Of a DNA stretch of 53,096 nucleotides, positions 1 through 9,121 are shown one piece after another. Origin of the DNA: an uncultured Campylobacter sp. GTDB lineage: Bacteria; Campylobacterota; Campylobacteria; Campylobacterales; Campylobacteraceae. The notes under the pieces are model-generated. The model was not told where the DNA came from. It made no database searches and saw nothing but the letters and a program-made list of their open reading frames with translations. A program made the position numbers and the translations under genes. Every line of letters starts with the position of its first letter. Position 1 is the stretch's first letter. The stretch lies in the NCBI RefSeq assembly GCF_938015785.1, contig NZ_CALLWC010000016.1, positions 1-53,096 of the forward strand, written 5' to 3'.

Positions 1-349
1 GGGCGTAGCCGTCCACGAGCCGCGCCACCTTGCTCAGCCCCGTCACCCTCCCCTCGGGCCCGGGGATGTAGGCCACGTGCGCCGTTCCGTGGAAGGGCAG
101 CAGATGGTGCTCGCAGAGACTATAAAATTCTATATCTTTTATCAAAACCATCTCGTTGTTGCTACTCTCAAACAGCGCGTCGTTTAAAATTTCTTTTGGG
201 TCCAGCTCGTAGCCGCTAGTTAGAAACTCATAGGCTTTAGCTACGCGCTCAGGCGTCTTTGCAAGCCCGTCGCGCTTCGGATCCTCGCCTAAAATTTCAA
301 GCATCTGCGACACGCAGTTTTCAAATTTCGCTCGGCTTTTTTCGTCCAT
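1..349 (-). CDS. folE: GTP cyclohydrolase I, 5' part (runs off the left edge)
   Basis: First enzyme of tetrahydrofolate/pterin synthesis: GTP to dihydroneopterin triphosphate. About 116 N-terminal residues are in the window; the C-terminal part lies beyond base 1. The ATG at 349 is preceded by AAGGA on the minus strand. Visible hallmarks are the N-terminal helix pair (GLAKTPERVAKAYEF), then the zinc/active-site segment SLCEHHLLPFHG with the conserved Cys and two His, then AYIPGPEGRVTGLSKVARLV. In C. jejuni folE also neighbours tig-clpP-def, so the position is syntenic. Odd: bases 1-120 are far richer in G+C than bases 121-349, although the frame stays open and all family residues are present (see findings). 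Confidence 0.95.
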   Translation of the reverse strand, partial: MDEKSRAKFENCVSQMLEILGEDPKRDGLAKTPERVAKAYEFLTSGYELDPKEILNDALFESSNNEMVLIKDIEFYSLCEHHLLPFHGTAHVAYIPGPEGRVTGLSKVARLVDGYA

Positions 350-447
350 TTTTAGTAATTCCTTAAAGATCGATGCGCGATATTACTCAAAAACGCCTTT
401 TATAACGCTGATAAATTTTAAAATTTCGCGCGAAATTTTATCAATCT

Positions 448-466
448 CATTATGTTAATGATAATA
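448..466 (+). promoter_or_regulatory. Candidate Fur box upstream of TonB receptor
   Basis: CATTATGTTAATGATAAT contains an inverted pair ATTAT/ATAAT and a TAATGATAAT core that matches most of the classical GATAATGATAAT half of a Fur box. It lies about 70 bp upstream of a siderophore receptor, where iron repression is expected. The same AT-rich stretch (ATAATATAT, 461-469) could serve as the -10 element, so Fur binding would block RNA polymerase. Inferred from sequence resemblance only. Confidence 0.5.
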
Positions 467-536
467 TATTTAAATTTAAGAAATTTTTGTTTAAAATCCG
501 CCGTTTCGATAAGCTTTATCTAAAAGGAGTTCGGTA

Positions 537-2687
537 ATGAAATTTAAGATGAGTTTTGGCGCGGCTTTGGCGCTTTTTTCTTTTGCTTGCGCCGAACAAA
601 ACACCGCAGCAAACTCCGCCTCGGGCGAAAACCTAGGCGATATCGAGGTCGTAGAATGGGCGAATAACGACGACGGCTACCGCGCCGTACGCAGCGAAAT
701 CGGCAAGACGACTAAGAGAATTTTAGAAATTCCGCAAACCGTAAATGTCGTAACGCAGCAGCATCTAAAGGACAAAAAGCCAGAGACCCTAGCCGAATCG
801 TTACAAAACGTAAGCGGCATAAGCTACGCAAATACGACGGGAAATATTTTCGATGCGATCATCAAGCGCGGCTTCGGCGAGGGTCGCGACGGCTCGATTA
901 TGCGTAACGGCGTACCGGGCGCCGTGATGCACAACTACAATAAAACTATTCAATCCGTCGAGGTTCTAAAAGGGCCCGCGAGCATGCTCTACGGTGCGCA
1001 GCAACCGGGCGGCGTCATAAACATGGTAACTAAAAAGCCACAGTATGAGTTTATAAATGAGCTTTGGGGCGGGCTGGGCAACCGCAACTATTGGGACGCT
1101 GGATTTGATACTACAGGGCCGATCGCAGATAGCGGCTTTGCGTATAGATTGATATTCGATTACTACGCGAAGGATTATTGGCGAAGCTTCGGCGGTATAA
1201 AAAACACGCTCTTTGCGCCGTCGCTTGCGTATCAAGGAGATGATTATTCGATAAGCTTAGGCTACACCCATAGCCGCTCTACCGATCCGGTGGATCGCGG
1301 CGCGTTTTTGGTGCCGAGTACGGGTAAAATTTACGGCAGCGGCAAAGTCCGCTTCGACGAGCCGGTAAATAAACTACAAAGCAAGCTCGATACGGTTGAT
1401 TTGGGCTTTGAGAAGGAATTTAACGAGGATTGGATATTAAAAGGTGCCTACGCTTTCTCGCGCAGCAAGCACGAATACGGCTACGTCCGTCCGAACAATC
1501 CATTCACGCCCCAAGGCCTTACCGGCACGACGCGATCGTATAACTACTACGATAATTTCATACACCGCACGCACGCAGCAAGCGTCACGCTAAACGGCAA
1601 ATTTGAAACGGGCCCGCTTAAGCACGACGTTCTTTTCGGCACGGATTACAAAAACTACTACAGATACCGCCCGGGCGCGCTAAAAGGCACCGCTGGACGC
1701 ATCAATATGCTTACCGGACAGACCGCTTCGGGCGCCGTCTTAACGAACGATAGAGAGCCAAAAATACAATATCAAAAGCTAAGAACGATCGGTCTTTACA
1801 CCCAAGATAATATAAATTTAACCGACGAGTTAATACTTTCTTTGGGCGTGCGTAGGGAATTTTACGATCAAGTAGCCAAACAAAGCTGGCAAGGACCGAA
1901 CAACACCGATCAGAAAAAGGCCGCTACGACCTATCAGGGCGGGCTTTTGTACCTGTTAAGCCCGCAGTGGTCAGTATATACTAACTACTCGCAAAGCTTC
2001 ACACCGCAGATGTCCATAGGCGAGGCGATAGGCGGCGATCTAAAGCCGGAGGAAGGCAAATCCGTGGAGCTCGGCACTAAATTTCAAAACGATCGCGTCA
2101 CTGCAGGCGCGGCGGTGTTTAATATCGATAAAAGAAACATCCTGCGAACGGTAAATAATATAAGCGAGACGATCGGCAAGGCTCGCTCGCGAGGATTTGA
2201 GCTCGATATAAACGGGCGCGTGACGCAGGGACTTAGCATGTCGGCAAGCTACGCATACACCAAAACGAGGGTGCGCGAGGACGACGGCGCTTTTGCGGTG
2301 CTAATCGGCAAACCGCTGGAAGCGACGCCGAAGCACCAAGCAAGCCTATTTGCCAACTACGATTTTGCGCATCTAGGCGCAAAGGGGCTTAGGCTTGGCG
2401 GCGGCGCGCGATACTTCGGCTCGTGGTACACCTACTATATGCGCACGAACCTACCGAGCGTGCCTGCAGGAACGGCGTTTAAGCTGCCTCATGCCGTAGT
2501 TTATGACGCCTTCGTGAGCTACGATACTAAAATTTTGGGCTATGATACGAATTTTTCGTTCAACGTCAAAAATTTGACCGACAAAAAATACTATACCTCA
2601 TCCTCGACCGGCACGACTACGAGCGTGATACCTATTCAAATGGGCTACGCGCGGCAGTTTATGTTTAACGTATCGGTAAAATTTTAG
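537..2687 (+). CDS. TonB-dependent siderophore receptor
   Basis: Outer-membrane gated beta-barrel importing an Fe(III)-siderophore using TonB-ExbBD energy. It has 716 aa, a typical length. The order is signal peptide (about 1-19, ending FACA), a TonB-box-like GDIEVVEW near 34-41, a plug domain (IPQTVNVVTQQHL, ESLQNVSGI, EVLKGPASMLYG, GGVINMVTKKP), then the barrel ending in the terminal aromatic FMFNVSVKF. The plug signature is that of the ferrichrome/pyoverdine-type siderophore receptor family; the ligand cannot be read. The start is supported by AAAGGAG at 523-529. A probable Fur box lies upstream. It separates folE from tig, which are neighbours in C. jejuni, so it is probably an insertion relative to that arrangement. 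No TonB or ABC permease genes accompany it. Confidence 0.9.
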   Translation: MKFKMSFGAALALFSFACAEQNTAANSASGENLGDIEVVEWANNDDGYRAVRSEIGKTTKRILEIPQTVNVVTQQHLKDKKPETLAESLQNVSGISYANTTGNIFDAIIKRGFGEGRDGSIMRNGVPGAVMHNYNKTIQSVEVLKGPASMLYGAQQPGGVINMVTKKPQYEFINELWGGLGNRNYWDAGFDTTGPIADSGFAYRLIFDYYAKDYWRSFGGIKNTLFAPSLAYQGDDYSISLGYTHSRSTDPVDRGAFLVPSTGKIYGSGKVRFDEPVNKLQSKLDTVDLGFEKEFNEDWILKGAYAFSRSKHEYGYVRPNNPFTPQGLTGTTRSYNYYDNFIHRTHAASVTLNGKFETGPLKHDVLFGTDYKNYYRYRPGALKGTAGRINMLTGQTASGAVLTNDREPKIQYQKLRTIGLYTQDNINLTDELILSLGVRREFYDQVAKQSWQGPNNTDQKKAATTYQGGLLYLLSPQWSVYTNYSQSFTPQMSIGEAIGGDLKPEEGKSVELGTKFQNDRVTAGAAVFNIDKRNILRTVNNISETIGKARSRGFELDINGRVTQGLSMSASYAYTKTRVREDDGAFAVLIGKPLEATPKHQASLFANYDFAHLGAKGLRLGGGARYFGSWYTYYMRTNLPSVPAGTAFKLPHAVVYDAFVSYDTKILGYDTNFSFNVKNLTDKKYYTSSSTGTTTSVIPIQMGYARQFMFNVSVKF

Positions 2688-2843
2688 CCTTAGTCCCGCT
2701 TTAAATTTCAAGGCGGGCTCTTAAAATTTTAAAATTTAAAAGCCGCGAGCCGCTTAGGCTCGGTAAATTTTAGGAATTTATACTTTAAATAAGAAATTTT
2801 TTGATATATTACGAGCTATTTTTAAATTTTTTAAAGGAATTTT

Positions 2844-4157
2844 ATGGAAGTAAAAGCAAAAATGAAAGACGCCGCGAATGCGGTCGCTGCGAGCAAGATT
2901 GAAGCAAAGCAGATCGCAGCCAAAGTAGAAGAGCTAGCCAAAAAGGCCTCCAAGCAGCTAAGAATCGACGGATTTAGACAGGGCAAAGTGCCTACCGCGG
3001 TAGTTTTGAAGCGATACGGCAAGCAGCTTGAGGGCGACGCAAAGCAGGAGCTTCTTAAAAATATGATCGACGAGTCTCTTAAAATTTTAAAGAAAAAACA
3101 AGATGAAATTTTATCTGAGCCGGTCTTTTCTAAATTTGACGAAAAAGAAGGTGACATTGACGTCGAGATCGAAATTTCTTTCAGACCCGAGGTTAGCGTC
3201 GAGGGGTACGAGGAGCTGATTCCTAAGTTTAGCAGCCCGCGCGTTACCCAAAAAGAGATCGACGAGAAAGTGGCGGAATTTTTGCAGACGATCGCTCCGC
3301 TTTCTAAAACCAATAAAAAAATTCTAGCCAAAGACGATTTTGCAAAATTCGACTTCGAAGGCTTCGTGGACGGCAAGCCATTCGACGGCGGCAAGGCCGA
3401 GGACTACGTCCTTCAGATCGGCTCAAATCAATTTATCCCCGGCTTTGAAGACGGTATGATCGGACTTAGAGTGGGCGAGGAGCGCGACGTGGCGGTTAAA
3501 TTTCCGCAAGATTACGGTGCAAAAAATTTAGCCGGCAAGGACGCGATCTTTAAAGTCAAGCTTCACGAAATTCAGGCTAAAAAACCTGCCAAAGAGCTCG
3601 GCGAGGAGGAGCTAAAGCAAGCGCTTCCGGGCGAGAAAGAGCCGAGCAAGGAGAAATTTGAAGCGCGCATCAAAGAGCGCATCAAAAACGATAAGCTTCA
3701 AAAGCTAATAAATGAGGATCTAAAGCCTAAATTTGCCGACGCGCTCGCCGAGAAATTTAACTTCGCGCTTCCAAAAGCAATCGTTGAGCAGGAGATAAAT
3801 TTGCAGTTTAACAACGCCTGGAGCGGCTTTTCAAAAGAGCAGATCGAGGAATTTAAAAACAATAAAGACGCCCTGGACAAAAAACGCGAAGAGTTTAGAA
3901 AGGCTGCCGAAAACAGCGTAAAACTTACATTCTTAATCGACGAGCTAGCTAAAAAACGCAATATCGACGTAAGCGATCAGGAGCTCGTCCAAGCGGTCTA
4001 TATGGAGGCCTACACCTACGGCGCAAACCCGAAAGAGCACCTAGATAGGTACCGCAACAACGGCATGTTGCCGGCCGTCAAAATGGCGCTGATCGAGGAG
4101 AAGCTATTCAACGATATTTTCTCCAAACAGGGCAAAAAAGAAGAGAAGGGCGAATAG
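2844..4157 (+). CDS. tig: Trigger factor, ribosome-associated chaperone/PPIase
   Basis: Binds nascent chains at the ribosome exit tunnel. It has 437 aa, normal for the family. The N-terminal ribosome-binding domain contains IDGFRQGKVPTAVVLKRYGK, the epsilonproteobacterial version of the GFRxGKxP signature. The FKBP-type PPIase domain lies at about 150-245 (DFAKFDFEGFVDGKPFDGG, IPGFEDGMIGL). The C-terminal helical chaperone domain follows, ending in a Lys/Glu-rich tail. AAAGGA precedes the ATG. The stop codon abuts the clpP ATG with no gap, so tig-clpP-def are translationally linked, as in C. jejuni. Confidence 0.96.
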   Translation: MEVKAKMKDAANAVAASKIEAKQIAAKVEELAKKASKQLRIDGFRQGKVPTAVVLKRYGKQLEGDAKQELLKNMIDESLKILKKKQDEILSEPVFSKFDEKEGDIDVEIEISFRPEVSVEGYEELIPKFSSPRVTQKEIDEKVAEFLQTIAPLSKTNKKILAKDDFAKFDFEGFVDGKPFDGGKAEDYVLQIGSNQFIPGFEDGMIGLRVGEERDVAVKFPQDYGAKNLAGKDAIFKVKLHEIQAKKPAKELGEEELKQALPGEKEPSKEKFEARIKERIKNDKLQKLINEDLKPKFADALAEKFNFALPKAIVEQEINLQFNNAWSGFSKEQIEEFKNNKDALDKKREEFRKAAENSVKLTFLIDELAKKRNIDVSDQELVQAVYMEAYTYGANPKEHLDRYRNNGMLPAVKMALIEEKLFNDIFSKQGKKEEKGE

Positions 4158-4742
4158 ATGGTGATTCCTTACGTTATCGAACAAACTAGTCGCGGAGAGC
4201 GCAGCTACGACATCTACTCGAGACTGCTAAAAGATCGTATCGTAATGCTTAGCGGCGAGATCGACGACGCAGTGGCAAGCTCGATCGTCGCGCAGCTTCT
4301 GTTTTTGGAAGCGGAGGATCCCGATAAGGATATCTATCTATACATCAACTCCCCGGGCGGCGTGGTTACGAGCGGATTTAGCATTTATGACACGATGAAT
4401 TACATCAAACCGGACGTTAGCACGATCTGTATCGGGCAAGCGGCGTCGATGGGAGCGTTTTTGCTAAGCTGCGGAGCCAAAGGCAAACGTTACGCGCTTC
4501 CAAACTCGCGCATAATGATCCACCAGCCACTCGGCGGCGCGCAGGGTCAGGCTACCGACATCGAGATCCAAGCCAAAGAAATTTTACGAATGAAAGAAAT
4601 TTTAAATGGCATCCTTTCGCAAAATTCCGGCAAAGATCTCGCACGGGTCGAAAAGGACACCGATCGCGACTTTTTTATGAGCGCCGAGGATGCCGTGCAA
4701 TACGGCTTGATTGATCAAGTACTTCAAAAGAGCTTTAAATAG
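4158..4742 (+). CDS. clpP: ATP-dependent Clp protease proteolytic subunit
   Basis: Tetradecameric serine protease core working with ClpX/ClpA unfoldases. It has 194 aa, the usual length. The catalytic Ser lies in GQAASMGAFLLS, the His in RIMIHQPLGG, and the Asp of the triad in the following segment (VEKDTDRDFFMSAEDAVQYG). The oligomer/handle region YLYINSPGGVVTSG is intact. The start ATG directly follows the tig stop, and its own stop directly precedes the def ATG. Co-transcription with trigger factor and peptide deformylase groups nascent-chain processing with protein turnover. Confidence 0.97.
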   Translation: MVIPYVIEQTSRGERSYDIYSRLLKDRIVMLSGEIDDAVASSIVAQLLFLEAEDPDKDIYLYINSPGGVVTSGFSIYDTMNYIKPDVSTICIGQAASMGAFLLSCGAKGKRYALPNSRIMIHQPLGGAQGQATDIEIQAKEILRMKEILNGILSQNSGKDLARVEKDTDRDFFMSAEDAVQYGLIDQVLQKSFK

Positions 4743-5261
4743 ATGATCCTGGACGTCCTTACCTATCCGAATAAAAAGCTTTATCAAAGATCGACCGAGG
4801 TCGTGAAATTCGACGCGGCGCTGGGCGAGCTTTTGGACGATATGTATGAGACGATGATCGCAAAAAACGGCATAGGCCTTGCCGCCATCCAGGTAGGCAG
4901 GCCCGTGCGCGCTTTGATTATAAATTTAGCTAATGAGGAAAAAATCCAAGACAAAAAAGACCTCATCGAGATCATCAATCCGCAAATTTTAAAAAAGGAA
5001 GGCGAGGTCGTTTACCAGGAGGGCTGCTTGTCGGTACCCGGCTTTTATGAGGACGTCACGCGCGCCGAGTTTATCACGGTGCAGTTTCAAGACCGCGCCG
5101 GCAATACCCAGCAAATGGACGCTAGCGAGCTGCTAGCCGTCTGTATCCAGCACGAGATGGACCACCTCGACGGACATCTTTTTATCGAGCGCATCGGATA
5201 CAATAAACGCAAAAAATTTGATAAAGAATTCAAAAAAAGCCTAAAAGAAAAATCGAAATGA
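4743..5261 (+). CDS. def: Peptide deformylase
   Basis: Removes the N-formyl group from the initiator methionine of new proteins. It has 172 aa. All three metal-site motifs are present: GIGLAAIQVG (motif I), EGCLSVPG (motif II with the Cys ligand) and QHEMDHLDG (motif III, HExxH). The Lys-rich C-terminus is typical of the epsilonproteobacterial form. The ATG starts right after the clpP stop, and the 3' end overlaps comM by four bases (ATGA). Confidence 0.97.
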   Translation: MILDVLTYPNKKLYQRSTEVVKFDAALGELLDDMYETMIAKNGIGLAAIQVGRPVRALIINLANEEKIQDKKDLIEIINPQILKKEGEVVYQEGCLSVPGFYEDVTRAEFITVQFQDRAGNTQQMDASELLAVCIQHEMDHLDGHLFIERIGYNKRKKFDKEFKKSLKEKSK

Positions 5262-6775
5262 AATCCCTAAAATGCGCTGCCTTCACGGATGCTCTGATCC
5301 CCGTAGAGGTTGAGTCGACATTCGTGCGGGGGCTGCCGGGATTTAATATCGTTGGCCTTGCGGGCGCTACGATAAAAGAGAGCGAAAGTCGCGTAAAAGC
5401 GGCGCTTATGAGCTTAAATTTTAAATTTCCCGCATCCAAAATCATCATAAATCTCTCCCCCTCCGACACGCCCAAAAACGGCTCGCACTTCGATCTTGCG
5501 ATCGCGCTTCTCATCGCGCTGCAAAAAGAGCGCATCGACGGCGATTTCTTCGTCTTCGGGGAGCTCGGTTTAGACGGCAGCTTAAAGAGTACAGCGAGCC
5601 TCTTTTCGATCCTACTTTTTTTAAGCACGAAGGTGAAGCGTGCTAAAATTTTAGTGCCACAAAGCATTGCTCTAAAGGCTTGCACGATCCCAAACTACGA
5701 CGTTTATGCGGTGGATAGCCTAAGCGATGCGGTCAGATTTTTTTTAGACGAGGAGTTTGCCGCAAGCAAGCTAATGCGAGAAACCCATCCGCTTTTTAAA
5801 AATGTCGTGGAGATTGATGAGCAAATTTACGTTCCCAACCGCGATTTTTCGCTAAATTTCAAAGACGTCAAAGGACAGAAGCGCGCCAAGCGCGCGAGCC
5901 TGATCGCCGCATGCGGCATGCACAACATCCTCTTCGAGGGCAGTCCCGGCTGCGGCAAAAGCATGTGCGCCAAGCGGATAGCCAGAATTCTACCGCCGCA
6001 GAGCCTGAGCGAAGTGCTGCTCTCGTGCGCTTACGAGTCGCTAAATAACAAAGACGTCGATTTTAGCGCGCTGCGCCCCTTCCGCTCGCCACACCACACC
6101 AGCACGCGCAGCTCGATTTTCGGCGGCGGCAGTAGCGGTGCAAAAATCGGCGAGGTCGCGCTTGCAAACGGCGGCGAGCTGTTTTTCGACGAGCTGCCGC
6201 ACTTCGGCAAGCAAATTTTAGAAAGCCTGCGCGAGCCACTGGAGGATAATAGAATTTTGATTTCGCGCGTAAATTCCAAGGTCGAATACCAAACGAAATT
6301 TATCTTCGTAGCGGCGCAAAATCCCTGCCCGTGCGGAAATCTATTCTCCAAAAACCTCACCTGCACCTGCTCGCTAAACGACATCAGGCGCTACAAAAAC
6401 ACGATCTCCGCGCCCTTGCTCGACCGCATCGACATATATGTCGCGATGGACGAGACTGGCGCGGACGACAGAAGCGACGTTTGTAGCGAGGAGATGGCAG
6501 ATGCGGTGCTGCGGGCATTTCGCGCGCAAAAGGCTCGCGGACAGAGCGAGCTAAACGCAAAGCTGCGCGACGAGGAAACCGAAAAATTTTGCGTCTGCGA
6601 AAGCGCTGCGCGGGATGTTTTGCAAATGGCGATCACCCGCTACGATCTTTCGCAGCGCGGCGTGAATAAGACGCTAAAGCTCGCGCGCACGATCGCCGAT
6701 CTAGCAGGCGCCGAAATCATCGCTAAGGCGCATATTTTGGAGGCTCTTAGCTTTCGCATAAGGAGCGAAATTTGA
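5258..6775 (+). CDS. comM: YifB/ComM-like Mg-chelatase family AAA+ ATPase
   Basis: Homolog of ComM, a helicase-like AAA+ protein that promotes branch migration/integration of donor DNA in natural transformation of gammaproteobacteria. It has 505 aa. The N-terminal ChlI-like fold (VRGLPGFNIVGLAGATIKES) is followed by Walker A GSPGCGKSM near 230, Walker B GELFFDELPHF near 305, sensor-type RILISRVNSKVEYQTKF, a four-Cys cluster (NPCPCGNL...CTCS) and the C-terminal Mg_chelatase_C domain. The start overlaps def (ATGA) and the stop overlaps nnr. A transformation protein is relevant here because the DNA is saturated with RAATTY, the motif that marks self DNA in C. jejuni. Confidence 0.93.
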   Translation: MKSLKCAAFTDALIPVEVESTFVRGLPGFNIVGLAGATIKESESRVKAALMSLNFKFPASKIIINLSPSDTPKNGSHFDLAIALLIALQKERIDGDFFVFGELGLDGSLKSTASLFSILLFLSTKVKRAKILVPQSIALKACTIPNYDVYAVDSLSDAVRFFLDEEFAASKLMRETHPLFKNVVEIDEQIYVPNRDFSLNFKDVKGQKRAKRASLIAACGMHNILFEGSPGCGKSMCAKRIARILPPQSLSEVLLSCAYESLNNKDVDFSALRPFRSPHHTSTRSSIFGGGSSGAKIGEVALANGGELFFDELPHFGKQILESLREPLEDNRILISRVNSKVEYQTKFIFVAAQNPCPCGNLFSKNLTCTCSLNDIRRYKNTISAPLLDRIDIYVAMDETGADDRSDVCSEEMADAVLRAFRAQKARGQSELNAKLRDEETEKFCVCESAARDVLQMAITRYDLSQRGVNKTLKLARTIADLAGAEIIAKAHILEALSFRIRSEI

Positions 6776-8412
6776 AAAAAATTTTCTTTAGCACCGAGGA
6801 GCTCGACGCGCGAGCTAGCGCAAAATTTGGACTTGGCGAGCAAATTTTAATGGAAAATGCCGCCGGCAGGATCGAGGGCGAGATCAGAAAACGGCTCAAA
6901 AAGGGCTCGCGCGTTTTGGCGCTTTGCGGCGGCGGAAATAACGGCGCCGACGCGATGGCGGCGCTACGAAAGCTAAGCGGCGATTTTAGCTGCACTGCGC
7001 TTTGCGTGCTGGAAAATAGAAGCGCGGCTGGCAAATTTCAAGCTGATGCGGCGCAGGCTGCGGGCGTTAAGTTTATTGGTATCGCGAGCGCGAAAGACGA
7101 TTGCGGGCACGTAGAGGACGCGTCTAGCAAGGATGCCTGCGCGCATGAAAGCGCAGGCGGCTTCTCTTTAAAGGGCGCGAGCGAGCCGCGGCGCGAGGGC
7201 GAAAGCCTAAGCGGCGCGGACGTTTCAGGCAGCGGCGATAAATTAAGCACGAAATTTACGAGCACTAAATTTGAGATCGCTGGACGCAACGGCGAGTGCC
7301 GCAAACTAGGCAACGAGTGCGGCAAGCTAAGCGTCCTGCACGATGAGATTACAAGCGCAGACTGCATAATCGACGGGATTTTCGGCAGCGGTTTAAACAA
7401 AGCCTTAAGCTCTGAAATTTGTGAAATTTTATCTCTCGCAAATAGCTCAAAATCCCTAAAAATCGCAGTCGATATCCCAAGCGGCATCGATAAAAGCGGG
7501 CGCATTTTAGGAGCTGCCTTTTGCGCGGATCTGACGATCGCGATGGGAGCGCTCAAACTCGCGCTGTTTTCGGACGGCGCGAAGGATCAGGTAGGGCGGA
7601 TCAAGGTCGCAAATCTTGGAATTTCGCGCTCAAATTTCGAAGAGCGGAGCGAATATTTTCTGCTTCAAAAAAGCGATCTGAAGCTACCGCTACGCAGGAA
7701 GCAAAACACCAACAAGGGCGACTTCGGGCACACCTACGTCATAAGCGGACAGATGAGCGGAGCGGCGCAGATGGCGGCTCTGGCGGCTCACGCCATCGGC
7801 AGCGGGCTCGTTAGCGTCGTTAGCGATGAGCCGTTAAATCTAAGCCCGATTTTGATGCAAAAAAGCTCATTTGAGCACGCGCGGGTGGTAGTCTGCGGTT
7901 GTGGTCTCGGGGAGCGGAAGATCGATCTTGCCGCGCTGCGAGGCAAAAGCTGCGTCATCGACGCCGATCTGTGCTACGATAGCGAAATTTTAAGCTTACT
8001 AAACGCCAATTCAAATTTAATCATAACGCCCCATCCGAAGGAGTTTTGCTCGCTTTTAAAGATCGCGGGCATCACAGATCTTAGCGTGAGCGAGTTGCAA
8101 GAGCGGCGCTTCGAGCTTGCGCGGGCATGGAGCGAGAAATTTAGCGGCGTGCTCGTGCTAAAGGGCGCAAACACGCTCATCGCGCAAGCTGGCGTCATTT
8201 ATGTCTGCGACAAGGGCAGCGCCGCGCTCGCAAAGGGCGGCAGCGGCGACGTACTCGCAGGGCTCATCGGCGGGCTGCTCGCGCAAGGCTACCCGCCTCT
8301 GCAAGCCTCAATCTGCGGCGTCCTAGCCCACGCGCTCGCCGCGCGAGCCTTCGCCAAAAACTCCTACGCGCTAAGTCCGCTCGATCTCATCGAGGAGGTA
8401 AAATGGTTGTGA
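6772..8412 (+). CDS. nnr: Bifunctional NAD(P)H-hydrate epimerase/dehydratase
   Basis: Repairs damaged NADHX/NADPHX. It has 546 aa with a TTG start overlapping the comM stop. The N-terminal YjeF epimerase domain has LCGGGNNGADAMAALR, IDGIFGSGLNK and VDIPSGIDKSGR. The C-terminal ADP-dependent dehydratase domain has TNKGDFGHTYVISGQMSG, ITPHPKEF, VLKGANTLIA and the signature KGGSGDVLAGLIGGLLAQG. A low-complexity insert of about 90 residues (about 103-195; DASSKDACAHES, STKFTSTKFE) splits the epimerase domain between its second strand and the IDGIFGSG motif. Domains on both sides are intact, so activity is plausible. A decayed copy of bases around 6843-6990 lies at 28748-28920. Confidence 0.93.
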   Translation: MKKIFFSTEELDARASAKFGLGEQILMENAAGRIEGEIRKRLKKGSRVLALCGGGNNGADAMAALRKLSGDFSCTALCVLENRSAAGKFQADAAQAAGVKFIGIASAKDDCGHVEDASSKDACAHESAGGFSLKGASEPRREGESLSGADVSGSGDKLSTKFTSTKFEIAGRNGECRKLGNECGKLSVLHDEITSADCIIDGIFGSGLNKALSSEICEILSLANSSKSLKIAVDIPSGIDKSGRILGAAFCADLTIAMGALKLALFSDGAKDQVGRIKVANLGISRSNFEERSEYFLLQKSDLKLPLRRKQNTNKGDFGHTYVISGQMSGAAQMAALAAHAIGSGLVSVVSDEPLNLSPILMQKSSFEHARVVVCGCGLGERKIDLAALRGKSCVIDADLCYDSEILSLLNANSNLIITPHPKEFCSLLKIAGITDLSVSELQERRFELARAWSEKFSGVLVLKGANTLIAQAGVIYVCDKGSAALAKGGSGDVLAGLIGGLLAQGYPPLQASICGVLAHALAARAFAKNSYALSPLDLIEEVKWL

Positions 8413-8981
8413 AAAAGCTCGCCGTGCTTTTTAGCGGCAACGGCTCAAATTTGGAGGCGATCCTGCAGAAGCTGCACGGCAAAATTTTCGGCGAAACCAA
8501 GATTGAAGTCGCGCTAACGCTAAGCAACAAAGCGGATGCGGGAGGCATAGCAAAAGCCGCAAAATTCGGGCTTAAAAGCGTGATCCTAAATCACAAAGAT
8601 TTTGCTAGCCGCGAGGAATTCGACGCCGCACTCGTGCGCGAGATCGAAAAAAGCGGCGCGGAGCTTACGGTGCTTGCGGGCTTTATGCGGATTCTCACGC
8701 CCGTTTTTACGAGCAGGGTTCGCGCGATAAATTTGCACCCGTCGCTACTGCCGCTTTTTAAGGGCGCGCACGCGATAGAGCAGAGCTTTGAGAGCGATAT
8801 GAAGGTGGGCGGCGTGAGCGTGCACTGGGTCAGCGAGGAGCTAGACGGCGGTAAAATCATCGCTCAGCGCGCGTTTGAAAAGAGCGCAGGAATGAGCCTT
8901 GAAGCTTATGAGGCCAAAATCCATGAGATCGAACATGAGCTATTGCCGCAAGTGATCGTAGAAATTTTGTGCCAAAGCTAA
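8403..8981 (+). CDS. purN: Phosphoribosylglycinamide formyltransferase
   Basis: Third step of purine synthesis: GAR plus 10-formyl-THF to FGAR. It has 192 aa, normal. Visible motifs are LFSGNGSNLEAIL (phosphate loop), LAGFMRILTP, NLHPSLLPLFKGAHA (catalytic Asn and His) and SVHWVSEELDGGKIIAQ (catalytic Asp). It overlaps the end of nnr by ten bases and closes the tig operon. Its stop codon lies at the left foot of a strong hairpin. Confidence 0.96.
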   Translation: MVVKKLAVLFSGNGSNLEAILQKLHGKIFGETKIEVALTLSNKADAGGIAKAAKFGLKSVILNHKDFASREEFDAALVREIEKSGAELTVLAGFMRILTPVFTSRVRAINLHPSLLPLFKGAHAIEQSFESDMKVGGVSVHWVSEELDGGKIIAQRAFEKSAGMSLEAYEAKIHEIEHELLPQVIVEILCQS

Positions 8982-9010
8982 ATTTAGCGCGGAAATTCGC
9001 GCTAAATTTA
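8979..9010 (+). terminator. Hairpin at the purN stop, likely terminator
   Basis: Perfect 12-bp arms AAATTTAGCGCG (8980-8991) and CGCGCTAAATTT (8998-9009) with a 6-nt loop, extended by one more T-A pair. The stem starts inside the purN stop codon. There is no separate U-run, but the 3' arm itself ends in TTT. It sits at the end of a six-gene operon, where a terminator is expected. The loop carries another RAATTY-type word (AAATTC). Confidence 0.6.
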
Positions 9011-9121
9011 AAGAGCGAAGTTCCGCGGAATTTTGTAAATTTTAAAGCTTAGTCCTTTAAATTTAGGAGCGGTTCGAGGCTAAATTTTAAAATTTGCTTC
9101 GATAAATTTAGAAAGAGAAAG

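Noticed and set aside
2695..2717. Possible terminator after the TonB receptor (CCCGC/GCGGG)
   Set aside because: Only five pairs and a 13-nt loop with no clear U-run; too weak to call.
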